This document shows, piece after piece, positions 44,894 through 53,987 of a stretch of 64,000 nt of DNA. How positions within the stretch are numbered: position 1 is the first letter of the stretch; the number at the start of each line of letters is the position of its first letter. Under the pieces are notes generated by a model that was not told the DNA's origin, did not search any database, and saw nothing but the letters and a program-made list of their open reading frames with translations. Made by a program: the position numbers and the translations under genes. Source of the DNA: Dyella terrae (GTDB lineage: Bacteria; Pseudomonadota; Gammaproteobacteria; Xanthomonadales; Rhodanobacteraceae); assembly GCF_022394535.1 (NCBI RefSeq), contig NZ_CP089414.1, positions 434,001 to 498,000 on the forward strand, read 5' to 3'.

Positions 44894-46465
44894 ATGGCCT
44901 GCACTTTGCTGCGTCGCCTTGCCTGTCTTGGGTTGCTGGCGCTGGCCGGCTGCACCCATTCGGACCTGCGTCCCGATTATCCGCGCGTCCCAAGTGCCGT
45001 CCTGCCGGCTAAGCCGGATGCACCGCTGGCGGGGTATGCCGCCCGCATCACCGCGGGACACGGCAGCGACAGCGGCGTGCGCCTCATCAGCGACTCCAAT
45101 GATGCACTGCTGGCCCGCATCGCGCTCGCGGATCGCGCCATGCACTCGCTGGACCTGCAGTACTACATGTTCCATAGCGACGCCACCGGCGGGCTGCTGG
45201 CGCAGCGCCTGCTGGCGGCGGCCGACCGTGGCGTGCGCGTGCGCTTGCTGTTGGATGATCTGCACGTAGCGGGCAACGACAACGTGCTGCGTATCCTGGA
45301 TGGCCATCCGAATATCCAGATCCGCCTGTTCAACCCGTTCCTGGAACGGAGTCCGTCGCTGTGGGGCATGGGCAAACAGTTTGCCGGCGATTTCTCGCGA
45401 CTTAACCGCCGCATGCACAACAAGGCGTTCATTGCCGACGGGGCGATGGCCATCGTCGGTGGCAGGAACATTGGCGACGAGTATTTCGACGCCAACGACA
45501 CCCTCAATTTCCGCGACCTGGACGTCCTGACCGTCGGCCCGGTGGTGGCGGAGGTGGGGCAGATGTTCGATCGTTACTGGAACAGCGATCAGTCGTATCC
45601 GATCGGCGCCTTCCATCACCGCACACCCGGTCCCGGGGAACTGGCCCAACTACGCAAGACCATGGCGGCCAATGCACGCCAGTTCAGTCAGAGCAGCTAT
45701 GCGCAGAGTCTGGTGGCACGCGTGGGCGACCTGGCGCATGAGGTGCCCGCGACCGACTGGGCCTGGGGGCCAACGACCTATCTGGCCGACGACCCGGACA
45801 AAGGCAATCCAGCGGCCGACAGCAAGGACTTGCACATGGCGCCCGAGATCCGTGCCTGGCTGGATAGTGCACAGCATCGCCTTACCCTGATCTCCCCGTA
45901 TTTCATCCCTGGCACCAAGGGCGTGGCTTATCTGCAAGGCATGCGCGAGCGCGGCGTGACGATCGAGGTGCTGACCAACTCGCTGGCGTCCACGGATGCC
46001 GGCGATGTCTACCAAGCCTATGCGTCGTATCGGGTGCCGCTGCTCAAGGCCGGGGTGGAGCTTTACGAGCTGAAGCCAGATGCGCGGCGCGGCCGGCACA
46101 GCAGTCATTTCTTCGGCTCGTCGGCCGGTAGCAACAGCCTGCACGCCAAGGCCATGGTGGTGGATGAGCAACATGCCTTCGTTGGCTCCATGAACCTCGA
46201 CCCGCGTTCCATGCACTTGAACACGGAAGACGGCGTGATCGTCGATTCGCCCGTGCTTGCCCACGCGCTGTTGGCGATCTTCGCCGACGCCACCAAGCCC
46301 ATCCACAGCTATCAGGTGCAGTTGGACGACAAGGGGCGCGTGTACTGGGAGGGAAAGGAGCCGGATCAACCCTTGATCCGTTACGACCATGCGCCGGATA
46401 CCAGCTGGTGGCGTCGTTTCAAGGTGAACATGGGCGGTCTGTTGCCGATCGAAAGTCTGCTTTGA
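44894..46465 (+). CDS. Phospholipase D-type cardiolipin synthase (ClsC-like), lipoprotein
   Basis: A 523-residue membrane-associated enzyme with two HKD motifs: RMHNKAFIADGAMAIVGGRN (His175) and SLHAKAMVVDEQHAFVGS (His417). It would form cardiolipin or related phospholipids by transphosphatidylation. The ATG at 44894 follows GGAGGG; a lipobox LALAGC ends the signal peptide near residue 19, which would place it on the periplasmic side. The ending WWRRFKVNMGGLLPIESLL is typical of the ClsC/YmdC branch. No ymdB-type partner is adjacent. The next gene is a lipoprotein lipase, so both may act on envelope lipids. Confidence 0.86.
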   Translation: MACTLLRRLACLGLLALAGCTHSDLRPDYPRVPSAVLPAKPDAPLAGYAARITAGHGSDSGVRLISDSNDALLARIALADRAMHSLDLQYYMFHSDATGGLLAQRLLAAADRGVRVRLLLDDLHVAGNDNVLRILDGHPNIQIRLFNPFLERSPSLWGMGKQFAGDFSRLNRRMHNKAFIADGAMAIVGGRNIGDEYFDANDTLNFRDLDVLTVGPVVAEVGQMFDRYWNSDQSYPIGAFHHRTPGPGELAQLRKTMAANARQFSQSSYAQSLVARVGDLAHEVPATDWAWGPTTYLADDPDKGNPAADSKDLHMAPEIRAWLDSAQHRLTLISPYFIPGTKGVAYLQGMRERGVTIEVLTNSLASTDAGDVYQAYASYRVPLLKAGVELYELKPDARRGRHSSHFFGSSAGSNSLHAKAMVVDEQHAFVGSMNLDPRSMHLNTEDGVIVDSPVLAHALLAIFADATKPIHSYQVQLDDKGRVYWEGKEPDQPLIRYDHAPDTSWWRRFKVNMGGLLPIESLL

Positions 46466-46591
46466 CAGCGCAGTAGGGTGGGAGATGCATCAAGCGGGCG
46501 AATGGCGTAGCGTGACGCGGCGTTCCTTTGGCTGCGGGCCTGTCCAGACAGGTCTGCATTGGCTGCCACCTGTCCGGTAACGAGTGCCTGC

Positions 46592-48253
46592 ATGCGCGGT
46601 TCACGTGTTCCTGGCAAACCGCACTCGCACCGCTGGTGGCGCACCGGCTGGGTTGTCGGCGTGGCCTTGTTGGCGGCGTGCAGCGGAACGCTGCGACCCG
46701 CGGGTCCCCCGAAAGAGGATCAGCTGCTCGTCGCTCGCCGACTGTGGCACGACACTGCGGAAACCCAGCGTCGGGACATCGCGGCGCGCAACTGGCTGCG
46801 CTGCGCCGTGGCAGCCTATCGTGCGTCGGATTCGGACGAGGCCGCACGCCAGGCGGAAGCCCAATCCATTGCCGATGGTTGCACGCACCAGCTGATGGGT
46901 TACTTGCTGGACCAGGAGCCTGGAGCCTGGCGCCCCCACACCATCCAGGTCTTGGATGAGTCGGTACGGGTGGTGTTCCGCGATCTGCCGAGCAGTCTGG
47001 ACGATGGTCCGCTGGCCTTGGCGCGTGCTGACGAGGTGACCGTTCCCGTCGTGATGGGCGAACGTTACACGTCACCGGGTTACGGCGTGGCCCTGGTGGG
47101 ATGGCAGGCGCAGTGCCATGACCGGCCCATCTGCGTGCTCGACCCGCCCGATGGCGTGACGCGGGCGCTCACCGCCTGGGTGGAGCCTGGTGACGACGGT
47201 GTTGCGCAGTTGGTGGTGGCCGGTACGCGCAAGCATCCGGCCATCACCATCGGTCACCGCGATGTGCCGCTGGCGGCGGATTTCTCGGCCGCCTACGCCG
47301 CCCTGTTCGATCGTTCGCACATCAACCGTGCAGCGGTGTGGAGCCTTATCGGCGGCCATGAATTCGCGCAGCGCCAGGGGCTCTATCTGCTGGAAGACTA
47401 CGACCCGGCCAAGACACCGCTGATCATGGTGCACGGCCTGGGGCGCAGCCCCATGATCTGGGCGAAGCTGACCAACCTCATCGACGGCTCGCCCGAACTG
47501 CGCAACCGTTACCAGGTGTGGCACATCGTCTACCCGACCAATACGCCCCTGTTGCTCGACCGCTTATACGTGCAGCGCATGATGGATAACGCGTGGCACA
47601 TCCTCGATCCTGATGGCACAGCGCCAGCGCACCAGGACATGGTGCTGATCGGCCACAGCATGGGTGGCGTGATCTCGCGGCTGCTGGTGTCTAACAGCGG
47701 TGATGTCGTGTGGAATGCGGTGTTCGATATCCCACCCGATCAGTTGCACGGTGCGCCCACGGACATCGCCACGCTGGAGTCGGTCACCCGCTTCCAGGCC
47801 TACCCCGGGGTGACGCGGGCGTTTTTCCTGGCGTCGCCGCACCTGGGCAGCCCTTACGTCGACAGCGTCGTTGGTTGGCTGGCGCAGCGCGTGATACACG
47901 CGCATACGCCGGAACTGGATGCCTTGCTCCGCGTGGCGGCTGAAAACCGCAGCCACGAAAACCCGCTGCTGGCGGAGGACTACGAGCGCAACGGTCTCAG
48001 TAGCATCAGCACGCTGCGCTCCACGCAGCCGGTCAGCCGCGCGGCCCAGTCGCTGATGCCCGTGCCGGGTGTGCGTTATTACACCTTCGCAGGCCACTTA
48101 CCCGGCACGCATCCGCCCAGCGACGGCTTTGTGCCGCTGGCCAGTGCGCTGATTCCGGGCGCCACCTCGACGACTATCGTGAAGGACGGCCACCAGCTTT
48201 ACCTCAACGACGAAGTGCTGGAGAAGATCGTGGAGATTCTGCGTCAGCCTTGA
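46592..48253 (+). CDS. Lipoprotein alpha/beta hydrolase (lipase-like)
   Basis: A 553-residue exported hydrolase. The ATG at 46592 starts a signal sequence with a lipobox LLAAC (Cys near residue 29). An N-terminal all-new region of about 230 residues precedes the alpha/beta hydrolase core: TPLIMVHGLGRSPMIW forms the oxyanion loop and LIGHSMGGVISRLL the nucleophile elbow with Ser356. The likely Asp and His of the triad lie in the C-terminal third (SDGFVPLASAL and KDGHQLYLND). Substrate is unknown; triacylglycerol, phospholipid or other ester hydrolysis is possible. It lies 126 bases after the cardiolipin synthase gene. Confidence 0.84.
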   Translation: MRGSRVPGKPHSHRWWRTGWVVGVALLAACSGTLRPAGPPKEDQLLVARRLWHDTAETQRRDIAARNWLRCAVAAYRASDSDEAARQAEAQSIADGCTHQLMGYLLDQEPGAWRPHTIQVLDESVRVVFRDLPSSLDDGPLALARADEVTVPVVMGERYTSPGYGVALVGWQAQCHDRPICVLDPPDGVTRALTAWVEPGDDGVAQLVVAGTRKHPAITIGHRDVPLAADFSAAYAALFDRSHINRAAVWSLIGGHEFAQRQGLYLLEDYDPAKTPLIMVHGLGRSPMIWAKLTNLIDGSPELRNRYQVWHIVYPTNTPLLLDRLYVQRMMDNAWHILDPDGTAPAHQDMVLIGHSMGGVISRLLVSNSGDVVWNAVFDIPPDQLHGAPTDIATLESVTRFQAYPGVTRAFFLASPHLGSPYVDSVVGWLAQRVIHAHTPELDALLRVAAENRSHENPLLAEDYERNGLSSISTLRSTQPVSRAAQSLMPVPGVRYYTFAGHLPGTHPPSDGFVPLASALIPGATSTTIVKDGHQLYLNDEVLEKIVEILRQP

Positions 48254-48537
48254 TGCGCGGCAGGCGGCTGCCGGCTCTGTCATAGGTGGGGTCCGCATCG
48301 TTCGGATACACCCCAAAAGTCGTAGATGGATAAGCCTTCGAATTCACGCAATTTCAGCATTTGCTTGAGCATGATCGGGCCGCATGGTGAGCGCCCGCTC
48401 GAGTGGGTAGGCACCATGCATCGAGCACTGCGAGGCTCAGGGAAGAGCGATAGGAGTCTAGGCGCTGCTCACACGCCGAGGCGGCGGCGACCCGGACGAC
48501 GTGATCTGACGGCGTGGAGGAAAAAGGGAGTGAACGC

Positions 48538-48855
48538 ATGCGCAAGGTTACGATCAGGTTTCAGGATGTCGCCACGGAGCTAGCCCAGATCAACGCGTTG
48601 CGGGACGACGTGATGGAGCGGGCGTTTGTCGTGCTCGAGCAGCGTCATGGCACGCTGGCGGCCATGCTGGTGCAGAGCCTCGGCGAGCGTCAGCGCGCAG
48701 TGCGCTGGATGTGCCGTCACCAGAACGCCTTCAGTGGGCGCACCGCGTACGAACTGCTCGCCGATGGCGAGGAGGACACCGTCTGGGACGAGATTGCGCT
48801 GCTGAGCGATGCGCCCGCATCGGCACGCATGAGCCCAGCGCGCATGGCGTACTGA
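48538..48855 (+). CDS. Orphan DUF2384 (MbcA/ParS/Xre antitoxin-type) domain protein
   Basis: A 105-residue protein starting at ATG 48538 with GGGAG 7 bases upstream. The C-terminal half, RWMCRHQNAFSGRTAYELL followed by ADGEEDTVWDEIALL, resembles the toxin-binding domain of Xre/MbcA/ParS antitoxins (consensus GRTPLELL-x-G, then a hydrophobic helix). The N-terminal helical part fits no clear Xre HTH. In type II systems such a protein pairs with a RES-domain toxin, but no RES gene flanks it. It may be a solitary antitoxin, a ParS-like factor or a relic. The 284-base gap upstream (48254-48537) shows no feature. Confidence 0.6.
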   Translation: MRKVTIRFQDVATELAQINALRDDVMERAFVVLEQRHGTLAAMLVQSLGERQRAVRWMCRHQNAFSGRTAYELLADGEEDTVWDEIALLSDAPASARMSPARMAY

Positions 48856-48875
48856 GCCGGTTTGTGGCTGAGGAA

Positions 48876-50447
48876 TCAGGGCTTGGCGTGAGCCGTGTCT
48901 CGCAGGGCCCACACGCTGTTGGCGTCGCCTGTGCGTGCCCGCCGGGACGCAGCGCGCGCGAACAGGGCGAATACGATGCCCAGTGCGATGCCCGTCAGGT
49001 CTACTCCAAGGACACGCCATGCAAGTGGAGACCCTGTCTGCGTCATGGCCGATGCATTGCATGCCAGATCGACCACCGCCATCACGATAGTCAGCACGGA
49101 TGTGGTCCATAGCAATTCGATCGTTGCCTTGGCGATGGGGCGCAAGCAGGCATAGGCGCAGGCCCCCAGGAACAGCCCGTAGCACGCCACGCGTTGCGGT
49201 ATGGCCGCTTCGACCCCAAGACGCATGGCGATCCAGGTCGCGACGAATGCCCCAGTGATCGCCAGGCATGTGCCGATGCATACGCCGATGGTGGCTCGCG
49301 CCATGACCAGCGTCTTGCGTGGTTGGTCGAGGTGTCTGCGCTTGCGGCGCGACTCGATCCACAACAGGTTGCCGGAATAGAACAGGAAGGCGCCGGCGAG
49401 GCCGAGAATGAAGTACAGCCATTGCACCGTGCGGCCGCCGAAGCTGCCGAAGTGCAGGCCGAACAGCGAGGCGTAGCTGATGCCGTTGAGGCTGTAGCGG
49501 TCGCCGACATGCGTGGCGAGTACGGTGCCGTCATGCGCGGACATGGCCACGGTGCCGTAGGAGCCCAGCGTGTGCTGCGAGAGCCCGCGTACTTCCGCGA
49601 CAGCATTGCGGTCGCCGTAGTGTACGAAGTGCATGTAGTCCGGCTCGAACGTAGTCACGCCGTTCTTCAGGGCTTCGGCGCGGGCGCGTTGAATCAGAAC
49701 ATCGGTGGACAGCATGGTGGCCGGTGTGCCGCTGACGGTGACGGTTGGCGTGGTTTCCGTCGCCTTGGCAAACGCCTCGAACAGCTTGCCGTCGAACGCG
49801 ACAGTGTTGAGCGCAGCGAGCGTGATGGTGAACAGGCAGAACAATGCGCCCGTGACCGCAAAGATCACATGGAAGGGAAGGCTGATGACGCCGATGGCGT
49901 TGTGCGCATCCTGCCAGAGTCGCTTGATGTTGCGTCCCACGCGCATGGCGAAAAGATCTTTCACCAGTTGCGGCAGGTGAATCAGGATGCCCGACAGCAA
50001 CGCTAGCCCGTACAGCACGCTGACGATGCCCATGAGGTACAGCCCGACCACTGGCAGACCCAGCGAGTCATGCAACGCGTAGACAAAATCGGCGAGCTCG
50101 TTCTCGGCGCCCTCTGTGCGCGGCGCTTCCACCTGGCTGGCGGTGGCGAAGCGGCTGCCGTCCTTTGCCTGCCAATAGGCGTAGGCGGCGTGCGAGCTGT
50201 CATGCGCCAAGATGATGCCAAAGTCATCGCGGGCATCGGGATGACGCGCGAGCAGGCGATCGACGAGAGTGTCGATCGGCACGTTGGCGTCGGCCACTGC
50301 GCGCCAGGGCGGGTTCTGCCACGCAGCGATGTCGTCGTGGAATACCGTCAGCGCGCCAGCGTAGAACGCGACGAACAAGGCAAACCCGGCGAGCAGTCCC
50401 GTCCAGGTGTGCACCGTTTGGAATGTGCGGATGGTGGAGGCTTTCAT
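48876..50447 (-). CDS. PepSY-associated TM helix protein (siderophore/iron uptake type)
   Basis: A 523-residue inner-membrane protein with PepSY-TM architecture. An N-terminal membrane helix (WTGLLAGFALFVAFYAGALTV) precedes a periplasmic PepSY-like domain, three further core helices (IGVISLPFHVIFAVTGALFC), a second PepSY-like domain (HTLGSYGTVAMSAHDG) and a C-terminal membrane part of four or more helices. Members of this family often reduce or process ferric siderophores after TonB-dependent import. The start at 50447 follows the DUF3649 gene closely. With DUF3649 and DUF3325 upstream and a Fur box at 51023-51037, this forms an iron-regulated operon, although no TonB receptor is in the window. 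Confidence 0.87.
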   Translation of the reverse strand: MKASTIRTFQTVHTWTGLLAGFALFVAFYAGALTVFHDDIAAWQNPPWRAVADANVPIDTLVDRLLARHPDARDDFGIILAHDSSHAAYAYWQAKDGSRFATASQVEAPRTEGAENELADFVYALHDSLGLPVVGLYLMGIVSVLYGLALLSGILIHLPQLVKDLFAMRVGRNIKRLWQDAHNAIGVISLPFHVIFAVTGALFCLFTITLAALNTVAFDGKLFEAFAKATETTPTVTVSGTPATMLSTDVLIQRARAEALKNGVTTFEPDYMHFVHYGDRNAVAEVRGLSQHTLGSYGTVAMSAHDGTVLATHVGDRYSLNGISYASLFGLHFGSFGGRTVQWLYFILGLAGAFLFYSGNLLWIESRRKRRHLDQPRKTLVMARATIGVCIGTCLAITGAFVATWIAMRLGVEAAIPQRVACYGLFLGACAYACLRPIAKATIELLWTTSVLTIVMAVVDLACNASAMTQTGSPLAWRVLGVDLTGIALGIVFALFARAASRRARTGDANSVWALRDTAHAKP

Positions 50448-50463
50448 CAGGAACGTCCGTGTA

Positions 50464-50719
50464 TCAGCCGGGTAGGCGCAGTAGCCACAGCACGGCGAAC
50501 ACAGCCATGTTGGCGCCCCCCCATCACCAGCCATGCGCGAGGGCCGCTGCGGAACATGTAGGCAGCGGCCATAAACACCGTCCACAAGGGGAAGAACAGG
50601 ATCAGCGCGGGAATCAGAAAAGCGTCGCCGTGGTTGGGCAACATGTGCAACAACAGGGCGAGCAACAGTGCAGCGAGCGGAAAGCCGAGCAGGGTGCCGG
50701 CAAGGCAACGGGCGATCAT
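50464..50719 (-). pseudogene. DUF3649 family small membrane protein, frame altered in a G7 tract
   Basis: A short membrane protein from ATG 50719 (MIARCLAGTLLGFPLAALLL), overlapping the DUF3325 stop as ATGA. Two membrane segments are visible, then FRSGPRAWLVMGG. In the given sequence a run of seven G (50516-50522) leads into basic, non-hydrophobic residues that end at 50447. With six G the frame would read GGANMAVFAVLWLLRLPG and stop at 50464, which restores a third membrane segment. The corrected version fits the family better. The uncorrected stop overlaps the PepSY start as TGATG, so it cannot be fully excluded. Coordinates refer to the corrected gene. Confidence 0.6.
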
Positions 50720-50985
50720 TCCACGGTGTCCCTCACCGCGGTACGCCACCACGCCGCGTAGGGCAGGGCGACCCAGCAGAGCATTAGCATCGTCAGGGCG
50801 GCCGTAATGCCCGCACCCATGCCGGCCTCGTAGCACCAGCAGGCCGTGCCGCCAGCCACCAACAACCAGCCAGTCAACCTTGCCATGGCTGGCAGGCTGG
50901 ACGCACGCAGTCGCTGCTGGGCGCTGGCGAGGTAGATCAGCGCAGCGCCCGACAGGGTCAATAACAGGGCAAGCAGGGTGATCAC
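50716..50985 (-). CDS. DUF3325 family small membrane protein
   Basis: An 89-residue membrane protein starting at GTG 50985 (MITLLALLLTLSGAALIYLA) with three hydrophobic segments (residues 2-20, 33-50, 55-75). DUF3325 genes typically sit with DUF3649 and PepSY genes in siderophore-uptake loci. Its stop overlaps the next ATG by ATGA. A Fur box lies 38 bases upstream of the start. Confidence 0.7.
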   Translation of the reverse strand: MITLLALLLTLSGAALIYLASAQQRLRASSLPAMARLTGWLLVAGGTACWCYEAGMGAGITAALTMLMLCWVALPYAAWWRTAVRDTVE

Positions 50986-51022
50986 ATCGGGGCCTAGACG
51001 CCGGGGTTTTGCATCGCAATAT

Positions 51023-51037
51023 TGAGAATTATTCTCA
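51023..51037 (-). promoter_or_regulatory. Fur box upstream of the DUF3325-DUF3649-PepSY operon
   Basis: TGAGAATTATTCTCA is a perfect dyad of the 7-1-7 Fur type (consensus TGATAATNATTATCA). It lies 38-52 bases upstream of the GTG of the first gene of the operon and within a visibly A/T-rich patch. Repression by Fe-Fur is therefore expected. Confidence 0.8.
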
Positions 51038-51114
51038 TTTGATGGCAGGGCTGTCAACCGCGAACCGCAAGTAGCTTGCGATGGATGCATAACCGAGCAG
51101 CGTTGAAGAACGCC

Positions 51115-52434
51115 TCAGAACTGGTACTGGAAGCGCCCCACGATGGCCGTTGGGTGCGTGCCATTGTCCGGATTGCCTGGCTTGTTCAGGTCAATGGCGT
51201 GTACCAGGTTGGCGGAGAGACGCACGGATTTGTCCAGGTACCAGTTAATGCCGACCGTGACATTGGTTTCCTTGCCGCCGCTGATGTCGCGATCGTTGAG
51301 GTCAGTCATGCTCAAACGTGCGCCTACTTCCAGCGCACCACCGGCGTGCCCGTTCCATGACGCGTGGGGCACGACCGGCCCGAATGTCGCATTGCTCTCG
51401 TTGTAGTTACGGCTTTCGCCGGTGAGCATCCAACTGGCATAGCCGTACCAGCCGCGAAACCGTAGCGAGGGCAGGCCGTCACTACGTTCTAGATGGGTTT
51501 CCATGTACTCGGCCTGCCAAGAGAATGGGCCGCTGACATGAGCCGCCTCCAGGCCGTAGCGCTGCACCCGGTTGGAGCCGGGAATGCTATGGGTGTCGAG
51601 AAAATCGGGGCCGGATTGCAAGGCGACTTCAGGCGGAGAGTCGAATCGTTGATCGTTGCCCGGGCCGAATCGGCGGGTCGAGTAGGACGTCGCCAAGTGG
51701 TAGATGCCGCCATCGGTCTGGAAGATGTGCGCCAGACGACCCGTCAATGCCGCGCCGCGCTGCTCGCGACCCTCGTCACGGGGGCCGGCGGTAAAAAAAC
51801 CGTAGCTCCACACCCATGGGCCATGAAAATCACTGGAAGCGATGCCGACGCTGCGGCTGGGGGCCAATGCGTTGGTCGTCGCCCGTTCGAGGAAGGTGGT
51901 GTTGCGGAAGCTGCCGTACTGCTCGAGCCCGAAGGGTTCTTGCTGGTTGCCGATGGTGATAGCGCCGAGGTACTGCGTTTTCTTGCGCACGTAGACGTTC
52001 TTCAGCTCCACGTGACCGTCGTTCAATTGGCCATCGAAATAAAACAGCCAGCCGAACTTCAGTTCACGCTCGAGAATGATGTCGGCGCGCCGAAGGCTGA
52101 AGTCGGTATGGCCAAGTCCGCCCCCTCCGTTGTGGTTGGCCGCATCGATCATCACGTAGCCGTGGATCTGCATATGGGTCAACGGGGTGTCGATGCCGCC
52201 TTCGAAGGGGCGCATCAGCGACAACTGGCGCAGGGCATCCACCGTGGCACCACCATCGCCCACCGTCGATGCCGAGGGCACCTGCGCCTGAGTCGGAGCT
52301 TGCAACGTCGTCTCCACGGGCGTCGATGTCTTCGGGGCCTGGTGGACACAACCTGCCGCAGTGGCGCAGGCCAGGCCGGCAACGATGGACGCCAGGCCGT
52401 GACCTGTCAGCGTCTTGCGCCTGCTATCAACCAT
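51115..52434 (-). CDS. Outer-membrane porin of the OprO/OprP (phosphate-selective porin) family
   Basis: A 439-residue outer-membrane beta-barrel. The start at 52434 gives a signal sequence (ASIVAGLACATAAGC) followed by a Pro/Thr-rich stretch. The barrel begins with THMQIHGYVMIDAANHN and includes the conserved RRADIILERELKFGWLFYFD and GNQQEPFGLEQY segments of porin O/P proteins, and it ends in FQYQF with the terminal Phe typical of outer-membrane proteins. Solute specificity (phosphate or another anion) cannot be read from sequence. It is divergent from fabV. Longer starts up to 52512 are possible. Confidence 0.84.
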   Translation of the reverse strand: MVDSRRKTLTGHGLASIVAGLACATAAGCVHQAPKTSTPVETTLQAPTQAQVPSASTVGDGGATVDALRQLSLMRPFEGGIDTPLTHMQIHGYVMIDAANHNGGGGLGHTDFSLRRADIILERELKFGWLFYFDGQLNDGHVELKNVYVRKKTQYLGAITIGNQQEPFGLEQYGSFRNTTFLERATTNALAPSRSVGIASSDFHGPWVWSYGFFTAGPRDEGREQRGAALTGRLAHIFQTDGGIYHLATSYSTRRFGPGNDQRFDSPPEVALQSGPDFLDTHSIPGSNRVQRYGLEAAHVSGPFSWQAEYMETHLERSDGLPSLRFRGWYGYASWMLTGESRNYNESNATFGPVVPHASWNGHAGGALEVGARLSMTDLNDRDISGGKETNVTVGINWYLDKSVRLSANLVHAIDLNKPGNPDNGTHPTAIVGRFQYQF

Positions 52435-52692
52435 GGTGCCCGACGTCCTCTTGCCACATGCCGCCATTGATCCTGCGCGCCAGTGCTCCACGCCCGGCCG
52501 TCCCATGTCCATAATGTCGGGATCGTAAGGCTTTGGTCTGTAAGAGCGAACCGCAAAATTACTGCTTTGCCGTCTCTTTCGGCTGTCGGTAAACAGGCGG
52601 GCTGACCCCCGGAACGAAGCTCCCTACGGAAGCGCATGGCAAGGCGCGTAGGTTAATATGACGGTTTGCAATGCCCTCTCAGGAGTCTTCGA

Positions 52693-53898
52693 GTGATCAT
52701 CAATCCCAAGGTGCGTGGTTTTATCTGCGTGACGGCCCATCCGGTCGGATGCGAGCGCAACGTGCTCGAACAGATCAACATCACCAAGGCGCAGGGCGAT
52801 CTGGGCGAAGGCCCCAAACGCGTGCTGGTGATCGGCGCCTCCACCGGCTATGGCCTCGCCTCGCGCATTACGGCGGCCTTCGGTTACGGTGCCGCGACCC
52901 TGGGTGTGTTCTTCGAGAAGCCCAGCAGCGACACCAAGACCGGCACGGCGGGCTGGTACAACTCCGCTGCGTTCGACAAGTTCGCCAAGGATGCGGGCCT
53001 GTATAGCCGCTCCATCAATGGCGACGCGTTCTCGAACGAAACCCGCGAGCGCGCCATTGAGATGATCAAGAACGAGATGGGCGGCAAGATCGATCTCGTC
53101 GTCTATTCGCTCGCCTCGCCGGTGCGCAAGCTGCCGGATACGGGCGAAGTGGTGCGTTCGGCGCTCAAGACCATCGGTGAGACCTTTACGGCCAACTCGA
53201 TCGACACCAATCGCGACACGGTGGTGCAAGCGTCGGTGGAGCCGGCGACCGAGCAGGAGATCAAGGACACCGTCACCGTGATGGGTGGCGAGGACTGGAC
53301 GCTCTGGATCGACGCGCTGAGCAAGGCCGGCCTGCTGGCCGACCACGCCAAAACGGTCGCCTACAGCTATATCGGTACCGAGATCACCTGGCCGATGTAC
53401 TGGCACGGCACGCTAGGCCAAGCCAAGCAGCACCTGGACAACACCGCCAGGCAGCTGGTTGCCGAGCACAAGGCGGAGCATCTGGACGCCTACGTGGGCG
53501 TGATGAAGTCGGTGGTTACGCAGGCGAGCGCAGCGATTCCAGTGCTGCCGCTGTATATCGCCATTTCCTTCCGCGTCATGAAGGAAATGGGCATCCACGA
53601 AGGCACCATCGAACAGATCAATCGCCTCTTCCGCGACCGCATGTACCGCAAGGATCACACGGCACCGGAAACCGACAACGAAGGCCGTCTGCGTTTGGAC
53701 GACTGGGAGCTGCGCGAAGACGTGCAGAAGGAATGCAAGGCGTTGTGGCCGACAGTGACCACTGAAACACTCAACGAACTGACCGATTACGCTGGCTACA
53801 AGAGCGACTTTCTGCGCCTGTTCGGCTTCGGCCGCAACGATGTGAACTACGAAGAAGACGTCAATTCGGATCGTCGCTTCGACGTCGTCGAGCTCTGA
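52693..53898 (+). CDS. fabV: Trans-2-enoyl-ACP reductase (NADH-dependent, FabV)
   Basis: A 401-residue enzyme for the final reduction of the fatty-acid elongation cycle. The GTG at 52693 ([10 protein letters not shown]) has AGGAG 7 bases upstream. The FabV-specific Yx8K active site is present as Tyr236 and Lys245 ([12 protein letters not shown]), the numbering reported for the Xanthomonas oryzae enzyme, and the cofactor region [15 protein letters not shown] is clear. FabV enzymes are insensitive to triclosan, so resistance to that biocide is expected. The 258-base divergent region to the porin gene holds its promoter. Confidence 0.96.
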   Translation: MIINPKVRGFICVTAHPVGCERNVLEQINITKAQGDLGEGPKRVLVIGASTGYGLASRITAAFGYGAATLGVFFEKPSSDTKTGTAGWYNSAAFDKFAKDAGLYSRSINGDAFSNETRERAIEMIKNEMGGKIDLVVYSLASPVRKLPDTGEVVRSALKTIGETFTANSIDTNRDTVVQASVEPATEQEIKDTVTVMGGEDWTLWIDALSKAGLLADHAKTVAYSYIGTEITWPMYWHGTLGQAKQHLDNTARQLVAEHKAEHLDAYVGVMKSVVTQASAAIPVLPLYIAISFRVMKEMGIHEGTIEQINRLFRDRMYRKDHTAPETDNEGRLRLDDWELREDVQKECKALWPTVTTETLNELTDYAGYKSDFLRLFGFGRNDVNYEEDVNSDRRFDVVEL

Positions 53899-53987
53899 TC
53901 GCTGGTTGCCGGATGCCGCTTAAGTGGCATCCGGCCCGATCCGCGGGCAAGGCATACAAGGCCGCCCGCTCCCGCTAAGCTGCCGCG

